DNA of 64,000 bases from Alphaproteobacteria bacterium (GCA_025934695.1 JAICWS010000001.1:277301-341300), one strand, 5' to 3'; shown: positions 19,921 to 30,653, counted from the first letter of the stretch. Translations and numbers: made by a program. The notes: generated by a model not told the origin, from the letters alone.

Positions 19921-21897
19921 TCACTTTCCATGCTTGCTCCGCCAGTAGCTTATATGCCCGCCGGCAAGGATATACTCACGCTCACGCGGCAACAGGTGCT
20001 GCCGGAACTTAAATGTCTTGCCGCCTGATTTTCCCTCGATGCAATCCTGCTCTTTCACCGCCTCCCGAAGATGATCGAAGGTGATGACCTGGCCCTTTTC
20101 AAGGCGGTCATAATCTTCTTCATGCGCGAATTCCAGCGGCAGGACGCCGAAGTTGGCAAGATTGCTCTTGTGAATGCGGGCATAGCTTTTGGCAATGACC
20201 ACGCGCAGTCCGGCAAAGCGCGGCGCCAGCGCGGCGTGCTCGCGGCTCGATCCCTGCCCGTAATTCTTTCCGCCGAGGATGATATGGCCAGCACCATCCC
20301 TGTCCTTCGCCTCGTCGAGCAACTCGTGAGCCCTACGGGCATATGTGGCGTCGATCGTTTCGAAAGCAAACTGGGATATCTTGGGAATATTCGAACGGTA
20401 CGGCAGCACGCGCGCGCCGGCCGGCAGGATTTCGTCCGTTGAAATATTATCGCCGACTTTCAGAAGGACGGGAATCTCCAGCCGGTCGGGCAGCGGCGCC
20501 GTCACGGGAAGCGAATCGATATTAGGTCCTTTGACGAGTTCGCTCTTTCGCGCCTTTTCAACCGGCGGGGGCGGCGTCAGCAGTCCCTTGTCGATGATGG
20601 GGCGTACTGGTTCGATATTGCCCGGCCACTCGATGCCAAGATTTTTCGCGACCGCGCGCGGGTCGGAAATCCTCCCCATCAGCGCGGACGCCGTCGCCGT
20701 TTCGGGGCTGCACAGGTATACGCTGTCTTCCTTCGTGCCACTGCGGCCCGGAAAATTGCGCGGTACGGTGCGCAGGCTGATGCGCCCGGTGGCGGGCGCC
20801 TGTCCCATGCCGATGCAGCCGTTACAGCCGGTCTGATGCAGCCGCGCGCCGGCCTCAATCAGGTCGACCAGCCGCCCGTCGGCCGTCAGCGTGGCGAGGA
20901 GCTGGCACGAGGTCGGATTGATGTCGAAAGATACAATATCCGGCATCCGGCGGCCCTTTACCATGTGCGCGCAGACGGCGAAGTCGCGATAGCCGGGATT
21001 GGCCGAGGAGCCGATATAGCTTTGGTATATCTCCTTCCCCGCCACCTCGTGCACCGGCACGACGTCGCCCGGGCTCGACGGCCGGGCGATGAGCGGCTCG
21101 AGCTTGCTCAAGTCGATTTCTTCGTGGCAATCGTATGTCGCATTCTCGTCCGGGAAAATTTCGCGCCAGTCGCCTTCGCGGCCTTCAGATTTGAGGAACT
21201 TTTTGATCTCGCCGTCCGACGGAAATACGGTGCTCGTCGCGCCGAGTTCCGTTCCCATGTTGGCGATCACGTGACGGTCCATCGCCGTCAGCTTCGCGAG
21301 CCCCGGCCCGTAATATTCGATGATACGGCCGACCGCGCCGTCAACATCGTGCCGCCGCAGCATTTCAAGGATGACGTCTTTCGCGCTGACCCAGGGCGGC
21401 AGCTCGCCCGTTAGCTTCACGCCCCAGAGTTGGGGCATGCGCAGGCGATAAGGCTCGCCCGCCATCGCCATCGCGACATCGAGACCGCCCGCGCCCATGG
21501 CCAGCATGCCGAGGCTGCCCGCCGCCGGCGTATGCGAGTCGGAGCCCAGCAGCGTCTTTCCCGGCGCGCCGAAGCGCTGCATGTGCAGCGGGTGCGAGAC
21601 GCCGTTGCCGGGGCGCGAAAACCATACGCCGTAGCGGCGGCAGGCGCTTTCGAGAAAAAGATGATCGTCGGCGTTTTTATTGTCGGCCTGTATCAGGTTA
21701 TGGTCGACATATTGCGCCGACAGTTCCGTTTTCACGCGGTCGAGTTCCAGGGCCTCGAGCGCGAGCATCACCATGGTGCCGGTGGCATCCTGCGTGAGGG
21801 TCTGGTCGATTTTCAGGGCGATATCCGCGCCGGGCTTCATCTCGCCTTCCACCAGGTGATCTTTGATAATTTTCTGTGCGACGTTCAGGCTGGTCAT
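19921..21897 (-). CDS. Aconitate hydratase (mitochondrial-like/short type)
   Basis: LGSDSHTPAAGSLGMLAMGAGGLDVA, GCNGCIGMGQAPA, GGKNYGQGSSREHAALAPR. Confidence 0.92.
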   Translation of the reverse strand: MTSLNVAQKIIKDHLVEGEMKPGADIALKIDQTLTQDATGTMVMLALEALELDRVKTELSAQYVDHNLIQADNKNADDHLFLESACRRYGVWFSRPGNGVSHPLHMQRFGAPGKTLLGSDSHTPAAGSLGMLAMGAGGLDVAMAMAGEPYRLRMPQLWGVKLTGELPPWVSAKDVILEMLRRHDVDGAVGRIIEYYGPGLAKLTAMDRHVIANMGTELGATSTVFPSDGEIKKFLKSEGREGDWREIFPDENATYDCHEEIDLSKLEPLIARPSSPGDVVPVHEVAGKEIYQSYIGSSANPGYRDFAVCAHMVKGRRMPDIVSFDINPTSCQLLATLTADGRLVDLIEAGARLHQTGCNGCIGMGQAPATGRISLRTVPRNFPGRSGTKEDSVYLCSPETATASALMGRISDPRAVAKNLGIEWPGNIEPVRPIIDKGLLTPPPPVEKARKSELVKGPNIDSLPVTAPLPDRLEIPVLLKVGDNISTDEILPAGARVLPYRSNIPKISQFAFETIDATYARRAHELLDEAKDRDGAGHIILGGKNYGQGSSREHAALAPRFAGLRVVIAKSYARIHKSNLANFGVLPLEFAHEEDYDRLEKGQVITFDHLREAVKEQDCIEGKSGGKTFKFRQHLLPREREYILAGGHISYWRSKHGK

Positions 21898-22022
21898 TTG
21901 CGATATTGCGCTTTCAAGCGCCCGTGGTTGGGCCCGCACTCAAACACGATGCGCCGCGATATGCTCCTGTCCCTGATGAGGGAGGGCAATAAAAAAGAGG
22001 GTGTTGCCTGCTGCGATCCGGC

Positions 22023-22799
22023 CTAGCCGAACTTTTTGCCTGGCGGCTTGATCTTCGGATCGGATTTCGGCGGCTGCTTTTCCCAGGCCTCGATGTCGTC
22101 CATCGACTTCTTGAAATCCGGATCATTGGCCATGTCGACGCCATGCGACTGGTACATGGCTTCCATGAAAGCCCTCACTGCGTCCGGGCCGGGATATTTC
22201 CCCGTCTTCGGGTGCGCATAGGCCATGAGCTTGAGGCCATCGCACTTGGGTGCGCCGGGCTGCAGCGGAGGCTGCACGTAGGAAACGGGAATGTCCTTCG
22301 CCCCCAGCCTGTGGGATACGGAGACGCGCGTGGCGGGATCGAAACTGTCCTGGTTGGCGGCGACCTTGGTGGGATCGTTGACCTCGATGAAAACGCCCTT
22401 GAGCACCCCGCCGTTTGCCTCGGCGCGCTCCAGCATCAGCTGCTTGACGCGATCGATCATCACGCGCGCGATGCCCTGGCCCTGCGCGTCCGGCTTGACG
22501 GCGTAATAGGACAAGAGGCCGACATCGGAAATAGAGAAGTAAACGCCGACGCAGATGCCCTTGATGACGGCCTTGTCGGGGTCGCCCAAGTTCTCGCCGA
22601 CGATGACGATATCGTCCTTGCCGCGTTTGAGCCGCGCGCACCATTGCTCCAGGCTTTCGCGTTCCGCGGCGATGGGAAAGGCCGGCAGGTACACTTCGTT
22701 GTAGGCGCGCTTCAGCAGCTTCGCCGACGCAGGATCATCGATGTCGTCAATGATCACGACTTCGTGCTTGCGCGATCTGGGATTGAATTTATCTTTCAC
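22023..22799 (-). CDS. GNAT-like acetyltransferase
   Basis: LSYYAVKPDAQGQGIARVMIDRVKQLML acetyl-CoA binding-like motif. Confidence 0.7.
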   Translation of the reverse strand: MKDKFNPRSRKHEVVIIDDIDDPASAKLLKRAYNEVYLPAFPIAAERESLEQWCARLKRGKDDIVIVGENLGDPDKAVIKGICVGVYFSISDVGLLSYYAVKPDAQGQGIARVMIDRVKQLMLERAEANGGVLKGVFIEVNDPTKVAANQDSFDPATRVSVSHRLGAKDIPVSYVQPPLQPGAPKCDGLKLMAYAHPKTGKYPGPDAVRAFMEAMYQSHGVDMANDPDFKKSMDDIEAWEKQPPKSDPKIKPPGKKFG

Positions 22800-22920
22800 C
22801 TAAGCACTCATGCAGATACATGGACGCCGACGCGAGAGGTTTTTCAAAGAATGAGGTGTATGTAATTTTTATATCGCTTATGCTACGCAGGGTCAATAAT
22901 GCGCCAGGCCCTGTTATGTT

Positions 22921-23601
22921 ATGGAGAGTCCGATGCACGCCAACGACGAGACCGTGACGCTGTCGATTTTTCCCGCGCTGCAGGGCAAGAAGGCCCGCTA
23001 CATCGACATGAATGACTGCGCGCGGCGCGGCAAAAAACAGCCGGCGCGCAGCCGCTACCTGAACGCCGACCTGACCGACCGCGCGCTGCAACGCCTGCAC
23101 CGCCGCTGGGGAGTCGCGACGTCGTTCGGCGGCTATCTGGAGGACCGGAAAGATTTATGGCGCGGCTCGTACCTGAAGCCTGACAGCGCCGTGCACCTCG
23201 CCATCGACATCAACGTCCGGGCCGGGACAGAACTGACGGTAAAATACCCTTCCCGCGTCGAGACGATGGTGCACGATCCCGAACAAAACGGCGGCTGGGG
23301 CGGCGTGGTTTTTTTCCGCCTCGACAAACCCATCGGGAAGATCACCCATTTCCTCTATGCCCACCTCGCCAAGGGTTCGGTCAGGGTCAAGGCGGGTGCT
23401 TCCGTCCATCCCGGAGACATCGTGGCGACGATCGGCCGCTGTCACGAGAATGGCGGCTGGTACGAACATCTTCACGTACAGGCCCTGACACAGGAAGCCT
23501 GGGACAAATTCGGCGGCGACTTGTCGAAGTTCGACGGCTATGGCGCGCAGCCGGCGGGGAAAGAACATCCATATTTCCCGGACCCGATGGGGTTGTTGTA
23601 A
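22921..23601 (+). CDS. M23 peptidase-like protein
   Basis: HLAIDINVRAGTELTVKYP … TVKAGASVHPGDIVATIG-like region (VRVKAGASVHPGDIVATIGRC) … EHLHVQ layout. Confidence 0.6.
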   Translation: MESPMHANDETVTLSIFPALQGKKARYIDMNDCARRGKKQPARSRYLNADLTDRALQRLHRRWGVATSFGGYLEDRKDLWRGSYLKPDSAVHLAIDINVRAGTELTVKYPSRVETMVHDPEQNGGWGGVVFFRLDKPIGKITHFLYAHLAKGSVRVKAGASVHPGDIVATIGRCHENGGWYEHLHVQALTQEAWDKFGGDLSKFDGYGAQPAGKEHPYFPDPMGLL

Positions 23602-23628
23602 AGCCAAGTTCGGGTTCCTGGTCCGACA

Positions 23629-24783
23629 ATGATAACAAAGATCGCCATTGCGGGTTATCGCTCCCTCCGGGACGTCCGGTTCGACCTGGAACGTCTCACC
23701 ATCATTACTGGGCCGAATGGAAGCGGTAAGTCCTCGCTCTACCGGGCGCTGCGCCTGCTCGCGGATGTTGCGCAGGGTCTTATCATCCAGTCATTGGCTG
23801 CCGAGGGCGGTCTCGGCTCGACCTTATGGGCTGGACCCGAAGCCTTCTCGCGCGCCATGAAAAAAGGCGGACAACCTGTACAGGGAACGCTGCGAAAAGA
23901 GCCGATCAGCCTGAAACTTGGCTTCGCCAGCGACGACTATGGCTATGCCATCGATCTCGGGCTCCCGATACCGAATGCGACATCGCTTTTCTCGCACGAT
24001 CCCCACATCAAGGCGGAAGCCCTTTGGGCCGGCCAGTCATTGTCGAGATCCAATGTCTTTGCGGAACGCCACGGACCCGTAGTCCGCATCCGGGATGCAA
24101 AGGGTGCCTGGAACAGCATCACCGGCAAGCTGGCCTCCTACGACAGCATGGTGACGACTTGCGCTGATCCGCGGAATGCCGTGGAATTACTGGCCCTGCG
24201 GGACCGCATGCGCGGCTGGCGTTTTTACGATCACCTGCGCACGGACGGCGACTCCCCCAGCCGGCGCGCGCAGGTCGGCACTTATACCCCGGTCCTGCAT
24301 GGCGATGGAGCGAATCTTGCGGCCGCCATGCAGACGATATTTGAGATCGGCTCTGCAGAGGACCTGGACAATGCAGTTGCCGATGCCTTTGACGGCGCCT
24401 CTGTAAGAGTGAGGGCTGCGGACGGCCTTTTCGAGCTGGAAATGATGCAGCACGGGCTGCTGCGCCCGCTAAAGGCAGCTGAACTGTCGGACGGTACGCT
24501 TCGATATCTTTTGCTGGGCGCCGCGCTGCTGTCACCGCGGCCGCCGGAGCTGATGATCCTGAACGAACCGGAAACCAGCCTGCACCCGGATCTTTTGCCC
24601 GCGCTTGCACGGCTGATTTCGAAAGCAGCGGAACATTCGCAGATTATTATCGTCTCCCACGCGCAGGCACTTGTGTCCGCCCTCGCCTCCCGGAAGGATT
24701 CCAAAACTCTTACCCTGCGAAAGGAACTGGGAGAAACGGTGCTGGACAATGACTATGTGGAATGGGCATGGCCCAAACGCTGA
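23629..24783 (+). CDS. AAA/SMC-like ATPase
   Basis: Walker A GPNGSGKSS; signature-like LSDGTLRYL; LMILNEPETSLHPDLL Walker B-like. Confidence 0.85.
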   Translation: MITKIAIAGYRSLRDVRFDLERLTIITGPNGSGKSSLYRALRLLADVAQGLIIQSLAAEGGLGSTLWAGPEAFSRAMKKGGQPVQGTLRKEPISLKLGFASDDYGYAIDLGLPIPNATSLFSHDPHIKAEALWAGQSLSRSNVFAERHGPVVRIRDAKGAWNSITGKLASYDSMVTTCADPRNAVELLALRDRMRGWRFYDHLRTDGDSPSRRAQVGTYTPVLHGDGANLAAAMQTIFEIGSAEDLDNAVADAFDGASVRVRAADGLFELEMMQHGLLRPLKAAELSDGTLRYLLLGAALLSPRPPELMILNEPETSLHPDLLPALARLISKAAEHSQIIIVSHAQALVSALASRKDSKTLTLRKELGETVLDNDYVEWAWPKR

Positions 24784-24799
24784 TCGAGCCAAGGCGCTT

Positions 24800-25834
24800 T
24801 TAGAAGGCGACGCGCACCCCAACCCTCAGGGGCTTCATGATTTTCGCCTTGCGCTGAAGGACGATGGTCGGCGCGAAAAGCTCTTTTACGCGTTGTTCCA
24901 TTTGCGGGCCGCCCGCGCGCGCGGCGGCATAAAGGTCGGGGCGCGAATGCCCCGGCTCGTCGTAGGCATGGCGTTCATACCGCACATGTGGCGTAAGCTC
25001 CGCGCCGCTGTCGACCAGCAGCTCAAGCGCTTCCGGATTGCCGCTTCCGGCCGCCGCCATCATCGGCGTCATATCACTGCGTGGGCACAGGATGCTGAGG
25101 TTTGAGCCGAGCGCGATCAGTTCCTTCATCATTGCCACGTCGCCTTTGCGCGCGGCCTGGAACAGCGGCGTGTCGAGGCCGAAATCCGCCAGCATGTCGG
25201 GCTTGAAACCCTTTGCCGCCAGCTCCTTCATTTTCGCGATGTCGCCGGTCTCACAAGCCGCCTCGATCTCTTTGGCTTCGGCGAGGCCCGGGCAATAAGG
25301 CGCAAGATAGGGATAGCGGTAAGCGGAAGGTTTTTCATCCGGGCCGATAGCCAGCCCCTTCGCGATCAGCATTTCGACGCAGGCGATCTTCTTTTCCTTG
25401 TCCTCCTGCCCGTTCACGCTGCCGCCGACCGCGGCGCCCATGATACTGGTGCTGAGGAACTTCTGGTCGAGACTATCGGCCCCGTGATCCAGCATGCACT
25501 TCAGCAGCGCCGCGTTGTTGTTCTGCACGGCGCCGGAGAGCGCTGTGCCGTGGCAGTTGTCCTTCAGGTTGATGTTCGCTCCCCGCTCGATCAGCGCGAT
25601 GGCGGGCAGCGTATAACCCCATATTGCGAGGCGCGTCAGGGCCGACCATCCCAGATGGTCCTGCGTGTCGATATCTGCGCCGCGATCGACAAAATTCAGG
25701 AGCGTTCTTGTCAGCTGCCTTTCGAAAGCCTCGCTATGGTCCCACTCGCGCGGAATGGCATTCAGGAACCCGGTGTTGAGTTCGCTGATGCTTGCTTGGC
25801 TGCGGCGGTTATAAAGCCTTGCTAAAAAAGACAT
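24800..25834 (-). CDS. Ankyrin repeat protein
   Basis: WSALTRLAIWGYTLPAIALIERGANINLKDNCHGTALSGAV and further units. Confidence 0.85.
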   Translation of the reverse strand: MSFLARLYNRRSQASISELNTGFLNAIPREWDHSEAFERQLTRTLLNFVDRGADIDTQDHLGWSALTRLAIWGYTLPAIALIERGANINLKDNCHGTALSGAVQNNNAALLKCMLDHGADSLDQKFLSTSIMGAAVGGSVNGQEDKEKKIACVEMLIAKGLAIGPDEKPSAYRYPYLAPYCPGLAEAKEIEAACETGDIAKMKELAAKGFKPDMLADFGLDTPLFQAARKGDVAMMKELIALGSNLSILCPRSDMTPMMAAAGSGNPEALELLVDSGAELTPHVRYERHAYDEPGHSRPDLYAAARAGGPQMEQRVKELFAPTIVLQRKAKIMKPLRVGVRVAF

Positions 25835-25931
25835 TTCTTTACACCCTCGAGCACGTTGAACCGCGCTTTTTGCACCCGGCAACTATAACAGTTCAAAAAT
25901 ATTATGTCAAATAAATAGATATAGCCCTATT

Positions 25932-27476
25932 TCAGGCTAAGGGGCCGCGTCCCGGCGTGGGCGGTGGAGCTTTTGTCACCGGGGCGACAGGGTCCGCCGC
26001 TGGGTTCAGATCGAAAGCATCGAGCGCCTTCTGGACCGCCTGCGGCGCCTTCGGGCCGAAATATTCGTCGGGAACGAGACTGATGCTGTCCGACACCAGG
26101 CCCTGCGCGCGGAAAACGCCATCGCGCATCGCGGCGTACATACCGAACTTGTCGTCGTCCGCCTGGAAGCCGTTCGGATCGTCGTAGATCTTCTTCAGGG
26201 TGGCGGCTTTGTAAGCGCGGCTCCAGTCCGGATCGCCGCCCGCCATCAGGTATCCGACGACCGCCCTGCCCCCGGCCTGCAGCGCTTGCGCCTGGCGCGC
26301 ATCCGCATCAGTCCCCATATTTTGCATGAGCGCGGCATTATACGCAGCGCTGAAAATCGCGCGCGTCTTTGGATTCTGCGCGGGCGACGCGTCGGTATAG
26401 CCCTGAATGGCATTGCCCGGCGCCGGTTCATAGAATTTGAAGCCGAGGTTTTCGGCTTCCTGCCGCGCCATGATCTCGTAAGCCACCGCGCTTGCTTCTT
26501 TCAGCATACTGGCGACGGCGGCATCGCGCACCTGCAGCGAATACATCGTAAACCGACCCTCGCTATTATCCTGCGTGGCCTTGAACAGTTCGTTGAAAGC
26601 AAGCGAGGTGCCGGTGCCGCGTCCGATGCGCACCATCCTGTCTTCGTAATGTCCCGCGATCGCCGGGTTCTGCGGCTCGGGAAACAGGCAGGTCTCGAGT
26701 GGAACAGGACTGTTCTGCGCCTTCAGGGAATTGTAAACGGCGTTCCCTGTCAGCGGCAGTTGCCGCATCAGGTCGAGGTCGCGCGCGAGACGGGGCGTTT
26801 GCGCGGAGATTTGGTCGAGATCGCTGTTGGTGATGCAGGCTTCCGGCTGGGCGGGATCTTCCTTGTCCAGCCCTTCCGCGTTCACCAGCGACGCCGGCGT
26901 CACCGGGCCCGCCGCCGGAAGGCGATCGGGAACAGGCCCCGGGTTCTGAACCGTGACAGGCACCGGTTGCGCCACCGGCGCGGGCAAATTGGGAACCGCA
27001 GGCATATCGTCCACCGGCTCTGCCATCACCACAGGCCTGCCATCGTCGACGACGCTGATATCCAGGATATTGCGATGAATGCCGAGATCATCCGCGGTCT
27101 TCGCCGCCGCGCGGGCGAAGGGGCCGGGCGGGATCTTATCCTGGATTTGCTGCGGCAACCGGCCATGCAGCCCGTAGTAATTCAGCCGCACGGTTTCGCC
27201 GGGTTTCAGCTGGTCTTCGATGGCCTGCGCATCGTCGGCGCTCTTCTTCCAGACGATGGCTGGCTTGTTGTAAAAAACGCCCTGATCAGTGTTGACGCGG
27301 TCGCCGCCCGGAATTTTCTCGACCGAGATCACTTTCGCATCCAGCTCGCCGCCGGTGCCGAAATAGTGATAGCCCGCCCCCGCCGCGCCGGCAAAGACGG
27401 CGCACAGCGTCAAATTGCCAAGAAAGCTTTTGACCTTGCGGCCAAATGATTTTTTGCGGGGGCGTTCATTATCCAT
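25932..27476 (-). CDS. Membrane-anchored protein of unknown function (514 aa)
   Basis: N-terminal TM (FLGNLTLCAVFAGAAGAGYHYF), Pro-rich linker, helical C-terminal domain. Confidence 0.6.
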   Translation of the reverse strand: MDNERPRKKSFGRKVKSFLGNLTLCAVFAGAAGAGYHYFGTGGELDAKVISVEKIPGGDRVNTDQGVFYNKPAIVWKKSADDAQAIEDQLKPGETVRLNYYGLHGRLPQQIQDKIPPGPFARAAAKTADDLGIHRNILDISVVDDGRPVVMAEPVDDMPAVPNLPAPVAQPVPVTVQNPGPVPDRLPAAGPVTPASLVNAEGLDKEDPAQPEACITNSDLDQISAQTPRLARDLDLMRQLPLTGNAVYNSLKAQNSPVPLETCLFPEPQNPAIAGHYEDRMVRIGRGTGTSLAFNELFKATQDNSEGRFTMYSLQVRDAAVASMLKEASAVAYEIMARQEAENLGFKFYEPAPGNAIQGYTDASPAQNPKTRAIFSAAYNAALMQNMGTDADARQAQALQAGGRAVVGYLMAGGDPDWSRAYKAATLKKIYDDPNGFQADDDKFGMYAAMRDGVFRAQGLVSDSISLVPDEYFGPKAPQAVQKALDAFDLNPAADPVAPVTKAPPPTPGRGPLA

Positions 27477-27584
27477 ACGTATCTCCCTTGAGGGACGCGG
27501 CCGGTGTGGAATTCAGTATGTGGGAGACTTTTTATAGCAAGCAATCAATCACGACGCCAGCGCCGGTCTTAAGGAAACTCACGC

Positions 27585-27947
27585 TCAAAATTTGTCCTTC
27601 AGATGCACGCGCTCGACCTTGTCGATCAGCCGTTCGATGACGGTCAGTTCGTTGAGCCAGTCCTCGGGATATTTCAATTTGTGGGTGGCGCGATATTCAA
27701 CTAAACCCGCATGCGCTGTCTTGAAACTTTCGTGAGCCTTCTCGTATTCGAGCAGCTTCAGGTAAGCCTCGCCGAGATCCTTGTGATAGAGGCAGACCAT
27801 GATATTCAGCCCCTTGGCCCGCGCATCCAGCGCGATGATATCCCGGCATGCCTGCGCCGCCGCCTCGTAATCCTTGCGCCGGACCGCGGTGTTCAACTGC
27901 TTGCGCAGGGCGTCGAGTTCGGCTTGTTGCTGGCGATTTTTGGTCAT
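27585..27947 (-). CDS. TPR-like helical protein
   Basis: DYEAAAQACRDIIALDARAKG … DLGEAYLKLLEYEKAHESFKTA helical pairs. Confidence 0.6.
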   Translation of the reverse strand: MTKNRQQQAELDALRKQLNTAVRRKDYEAAAQACRDIIALDARAKGLNIMVCLYHKDLGEAYLKLLEYEKAHESFKTAHAGLVEYRATHKLKYPEDWLNELTVIERLIDKVERVHLKDKF

Positions 27948-28111
27948 GAGAATTTCCGTTTCAAATCTATACAAACGCCCCGTCGAAGTCAAAAATGAAG
28001 GCGGCGTATAAGAAACAGTTATGTTGCCTTTACCGGCAAAGCAGGATAGTTATGCCGGACCTTTGGGAATGCCAACGTACCGGCGCCCTGCGTGCTCATG
28101 AGGGTTTTACT

Positions 28112-28567
28112 GTGAAGATATGGGTAGACGCCGATGCCTGCCCCAAGGCAATCAAGGAAATACTCTTTCGCGCATCTGAACGCACCGGCGTGGCCGTTAC
28201 GCTGGTCGCCAATCGCTTTACGCAGGCGCCCACGTCCCCTTTCGTCACACTGCTTCAGGTGCCGCAAGGGCCTGATGTGGCCGATGACGAAATCGCCGTC
28301 CGCTGCGGCGCAGGAGACCTGGTGGTGACTGCGGACATACCGCTCGCGGCGCGCATTGTGGAAAAAGGCGGCGTTGCGCTCGATCCGCGCGGACGCGTCT
28401 ACGATGCCGGCAATGTCCGGCAAGTACTGGCCATGCGTGATTTCATGGATTCAATGCGCGGCAGCGGCGAGCAAACCGGCGGTCCTTCCGCCTTCGGCGC
28501 GCGCGAGCGAGAAGCCTTCGCCAATGAATTGGACCGGCTTCTCGCCCGTGCTCGCAAAGACCGTTAG
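28112..28567 (+). CDS. YaiI/YqxD family (UPF0178) protein (GTG start)
   Basis: MKIWVDADACPKAIKEILFRA; VVTADIPLAARIVEKGG; DPRGRVYD. Confidence 0.92.
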   Translation: MKIWVDADACPKAIKEILFRASERTGVAVTLVANRFTQAPTSPFVTLLQVPQGPDVADDEIAVRCGAGDLVVTADIPLAARIVEKGGVALDPRGRVYDAGNVRQVLAMRDFMDSMRGSGEQTGGPSAFGAREREAFANELDRLLARARKDR

Positions 28568-28608
28568 CGGTAATGGAGTAGATTACCCCGTAATTCTCCG
28601 GGAAGCGC

Positions 28609-28974
28609 TTAAGAGAGCGCTGCCGACTTCAGCTTCTTCAGCGGACGGATCTTGACGCGGACCGACGCGGGTTTCGCGGCGGCTTTCATCATTTCGCCCG
28701 TGGCGGGGTTGCGGATCAGCGTCCCGGCCTTGCGGGCGGGCACTTTGCGCAGGGTGACTTTCATCAAGCCAGGCAGTACGAAGATGCCGGCGCCTTTGGG
28801 GTGCACGGAGCCCAAGAGCGTGTTCTCGAGGGTAACGAGGACGCCGCTCGCCTGCTTGCGCGTCAGACCATTTTGCTCGGCCAGCAGGTTAACGAGGCCG
28901 GATTTGGTCAGCTGCTGCTTGACGGGCTGCAGGGGCGCGGATGCCGATTTTTTGGCGGATTTCTTCTTAGCCAT
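28609..28974 (-). CDS. HU family DNA-binding protein with basic Lys/Ala extension
   Basis: LTKSGLVNLLAEQNGLTRKQASGVLVTLEN; RKAGTLIRNPATGE. Confidence 0.8.
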   Translation of the reverse strand: MAKKKSAKKSASAPLQPVKQQLTKSGLVNLLAEQNGLTRKQASGVLVTLENTLLGSVHPKGAGIFVLPGLMKVTLRKVPARKAGTLIRNPATGEMMKAAAKPASVRVKIRPLKKLKSAALS

Positions 28975-29201
28975 AGATTTTGACTCTCCTGTAAGGGTTA
29001 TTTAGTGTACCCAGTAAGTATAGGCCTTTTTGCAGGAAAGTCATAGGGGCTTTGTCAATGCACCTGTCTGAACGTCCCGCGACCCCCTTCTTCACTTGGG
29101 AACAGGGGCCCCGGATGCCGGCGCCGGGAATTTACCGCTTTCCCTTTGGAGACCGAGCCCCGCTGAATGGTTGATCAAAGATATCGGAGTAAGTTGGTTA
29201 T

Positions 29202-30653
29202 ATGAGCGAGAGCGTTCAAACCCTTGCCCGGCGCAAGTGGCCACCCGCGCGCATATCTATCCGCGATGCCTTGCGCATCACTCTTATTTCCCTGGCCTTG
29301 TTTCTTTTATCGCCGCCCGCGAGAGCGGAAATGAACAGCGCCGGGGTCAATGAAACGCCTTACCAGGCCGACGCCTTCGTTGATTCAATGGGCGTGAATG
29401 TCTGCTTCAACGCCGGCTGTTCGGTTGGCGATGCGGATACGATAAAAGGCCTTGAAGCCCTTGGCATCCGGCATGTCAGGAATGACTACAGCACCGATCC
29501 CAGATACCTGAAAGACATGCAGACGATCGGGCAAGCCGGCATTCGTCTCGATGTTATTATGCATCCCGGCATGACGGCTGCGCAAATAAGGGAATTCCCT
29601 GCGCTGGTGTCGCCGGCATTGGAGGCCTACGAAGGCCCGAATGAAACCGGCAGCCGCTGGGGCCGCCAATGGGTAGGCACCACCAGGACCTTCATGCAGC
29701 TGCTGTATGCCAATAAAGGCCCATATACGGTCTATGGGCCGACGCTGTACGCGCAGGCGGCAGCTGTCGTTGTCGGAGATATCTCGGCCCACATGGACTA
29801 CGGGAATATACATCCATACATCCCTCCGTTCTGGCCGGGCATTGTAACGGGCTGGGGCGGCTACGCAAAGGAATGCGGCACGCGGTTCCAGGCCAACGTC
29901 ATAAATTTCATCGAAAGCTGCGAGATCCCCATGAGCGGACCGGGTACTTTCGTTGAAAGCCCCTCTCTCAAAGGCATGTACCGGTTCATACCGGACAAGG
30001 GATCGAAGCCCATTGTCGCGACAGAAACCGGCTATGGCACCGCGTATCAGCAACTTCCGGGGATATTCAAAAACGAACTGGATTTTGCCACGCAGGCCAA
30101 ATACATCAGCCGCCTCTATTTCGATTATTATATGGCGGGGATTGCCCGCACATATGTTTTCACTTACGAAGACTGGCCCTGCACGGAAAAGCATTTTGAT
30201 TCCTGCTATGGACTGGTCAACGGATACAACTATAAGAAGCCGGCTTATTATGCGGTGCAGGGGCTGATCGCAGCGCTCAGCGATCCTGGCCCGTCATTCC
30301 CGACGACCCCCCTGGCGTACACGATAAGCAATAGCCCTGAAACTTTGGCGCACATGCTCTTCCAGAAAAGAAACGGCGAATATACGCTGGCGCTGTGGAA
30401 CGAAACCGCCAGCTGGAATGGCGCCGCCGGCGCGCATTGTCCAGGCAAGCCTCCCGTGTGCGGCGCCCCTGTGAAGGTCGCTCCGGTCCCGGTCACCGTT
30501 ACCTTGCCTTTTTCTCCCTTAAGCCTTGCGGTCAGGTCGTTCGACGACGAAGGAAAACTGCGAGCAATACCCGCGGCGGCCAACGGCAAAAGCGTGACCG
30601 TGGATGTGGACGATCACGTATCGCTTTTAAACTTTCGGCGCGAGACCAATTGA
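29202..30653 (+). CDS. Secreted clan GH-A-like glycosidase candidate
   Basis: Signal peptide; YEGPNE (acid/base-like NE) and VATETGYG (nucleophile-like E). Confidence 0.6.
   Translation: MSESVQTLARRKWPPARISIRDALRITLISLALFLLSPPARAEMNSAGVNETPYQADAFVDSMGVNVCFNAGCSVGDADTIKGLEALGIRHVRNDYSTDPRYLKDMQTIGQAGIRLDVIMHPGMTAAQIREFPALVSPALEAYEGPNETGSRWGRQWVGTTRTFMQLLYANKGPYTVYGPTLYAQAAAVVVGDISAHMDYGNIHPYIPPFWPGIVTGWGGYAKECGTRFQANVINFIESCEIPMSGPGTFVESPSLKGMYRFIPDKGSKPIVATETGYGTAYQQLPGIFKNELDFATQAKYISRLYFDYYMAGIARTYVFTYEDWPCTEKHFDSCYGLVNGYNYKKPAYYAVQGLIAALSDPGPSFPTTPLAYTISNSPETLAHMLFQKRNGEYTLALWNETASWNGAAGAHCPGKPPVCGAPVKVAPVPVTVTLPFSPLSLAVRSFDDEGKLRAIPAAANGKSVTVDVDDHVSLLNFRRETN

Noticed and set aside
26286-27449. 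387-aa plus-strand ORF antisense to the 25932-27476 gene
   Set aside because: His/Arg-rich composition, no motifs; antisense artefact.
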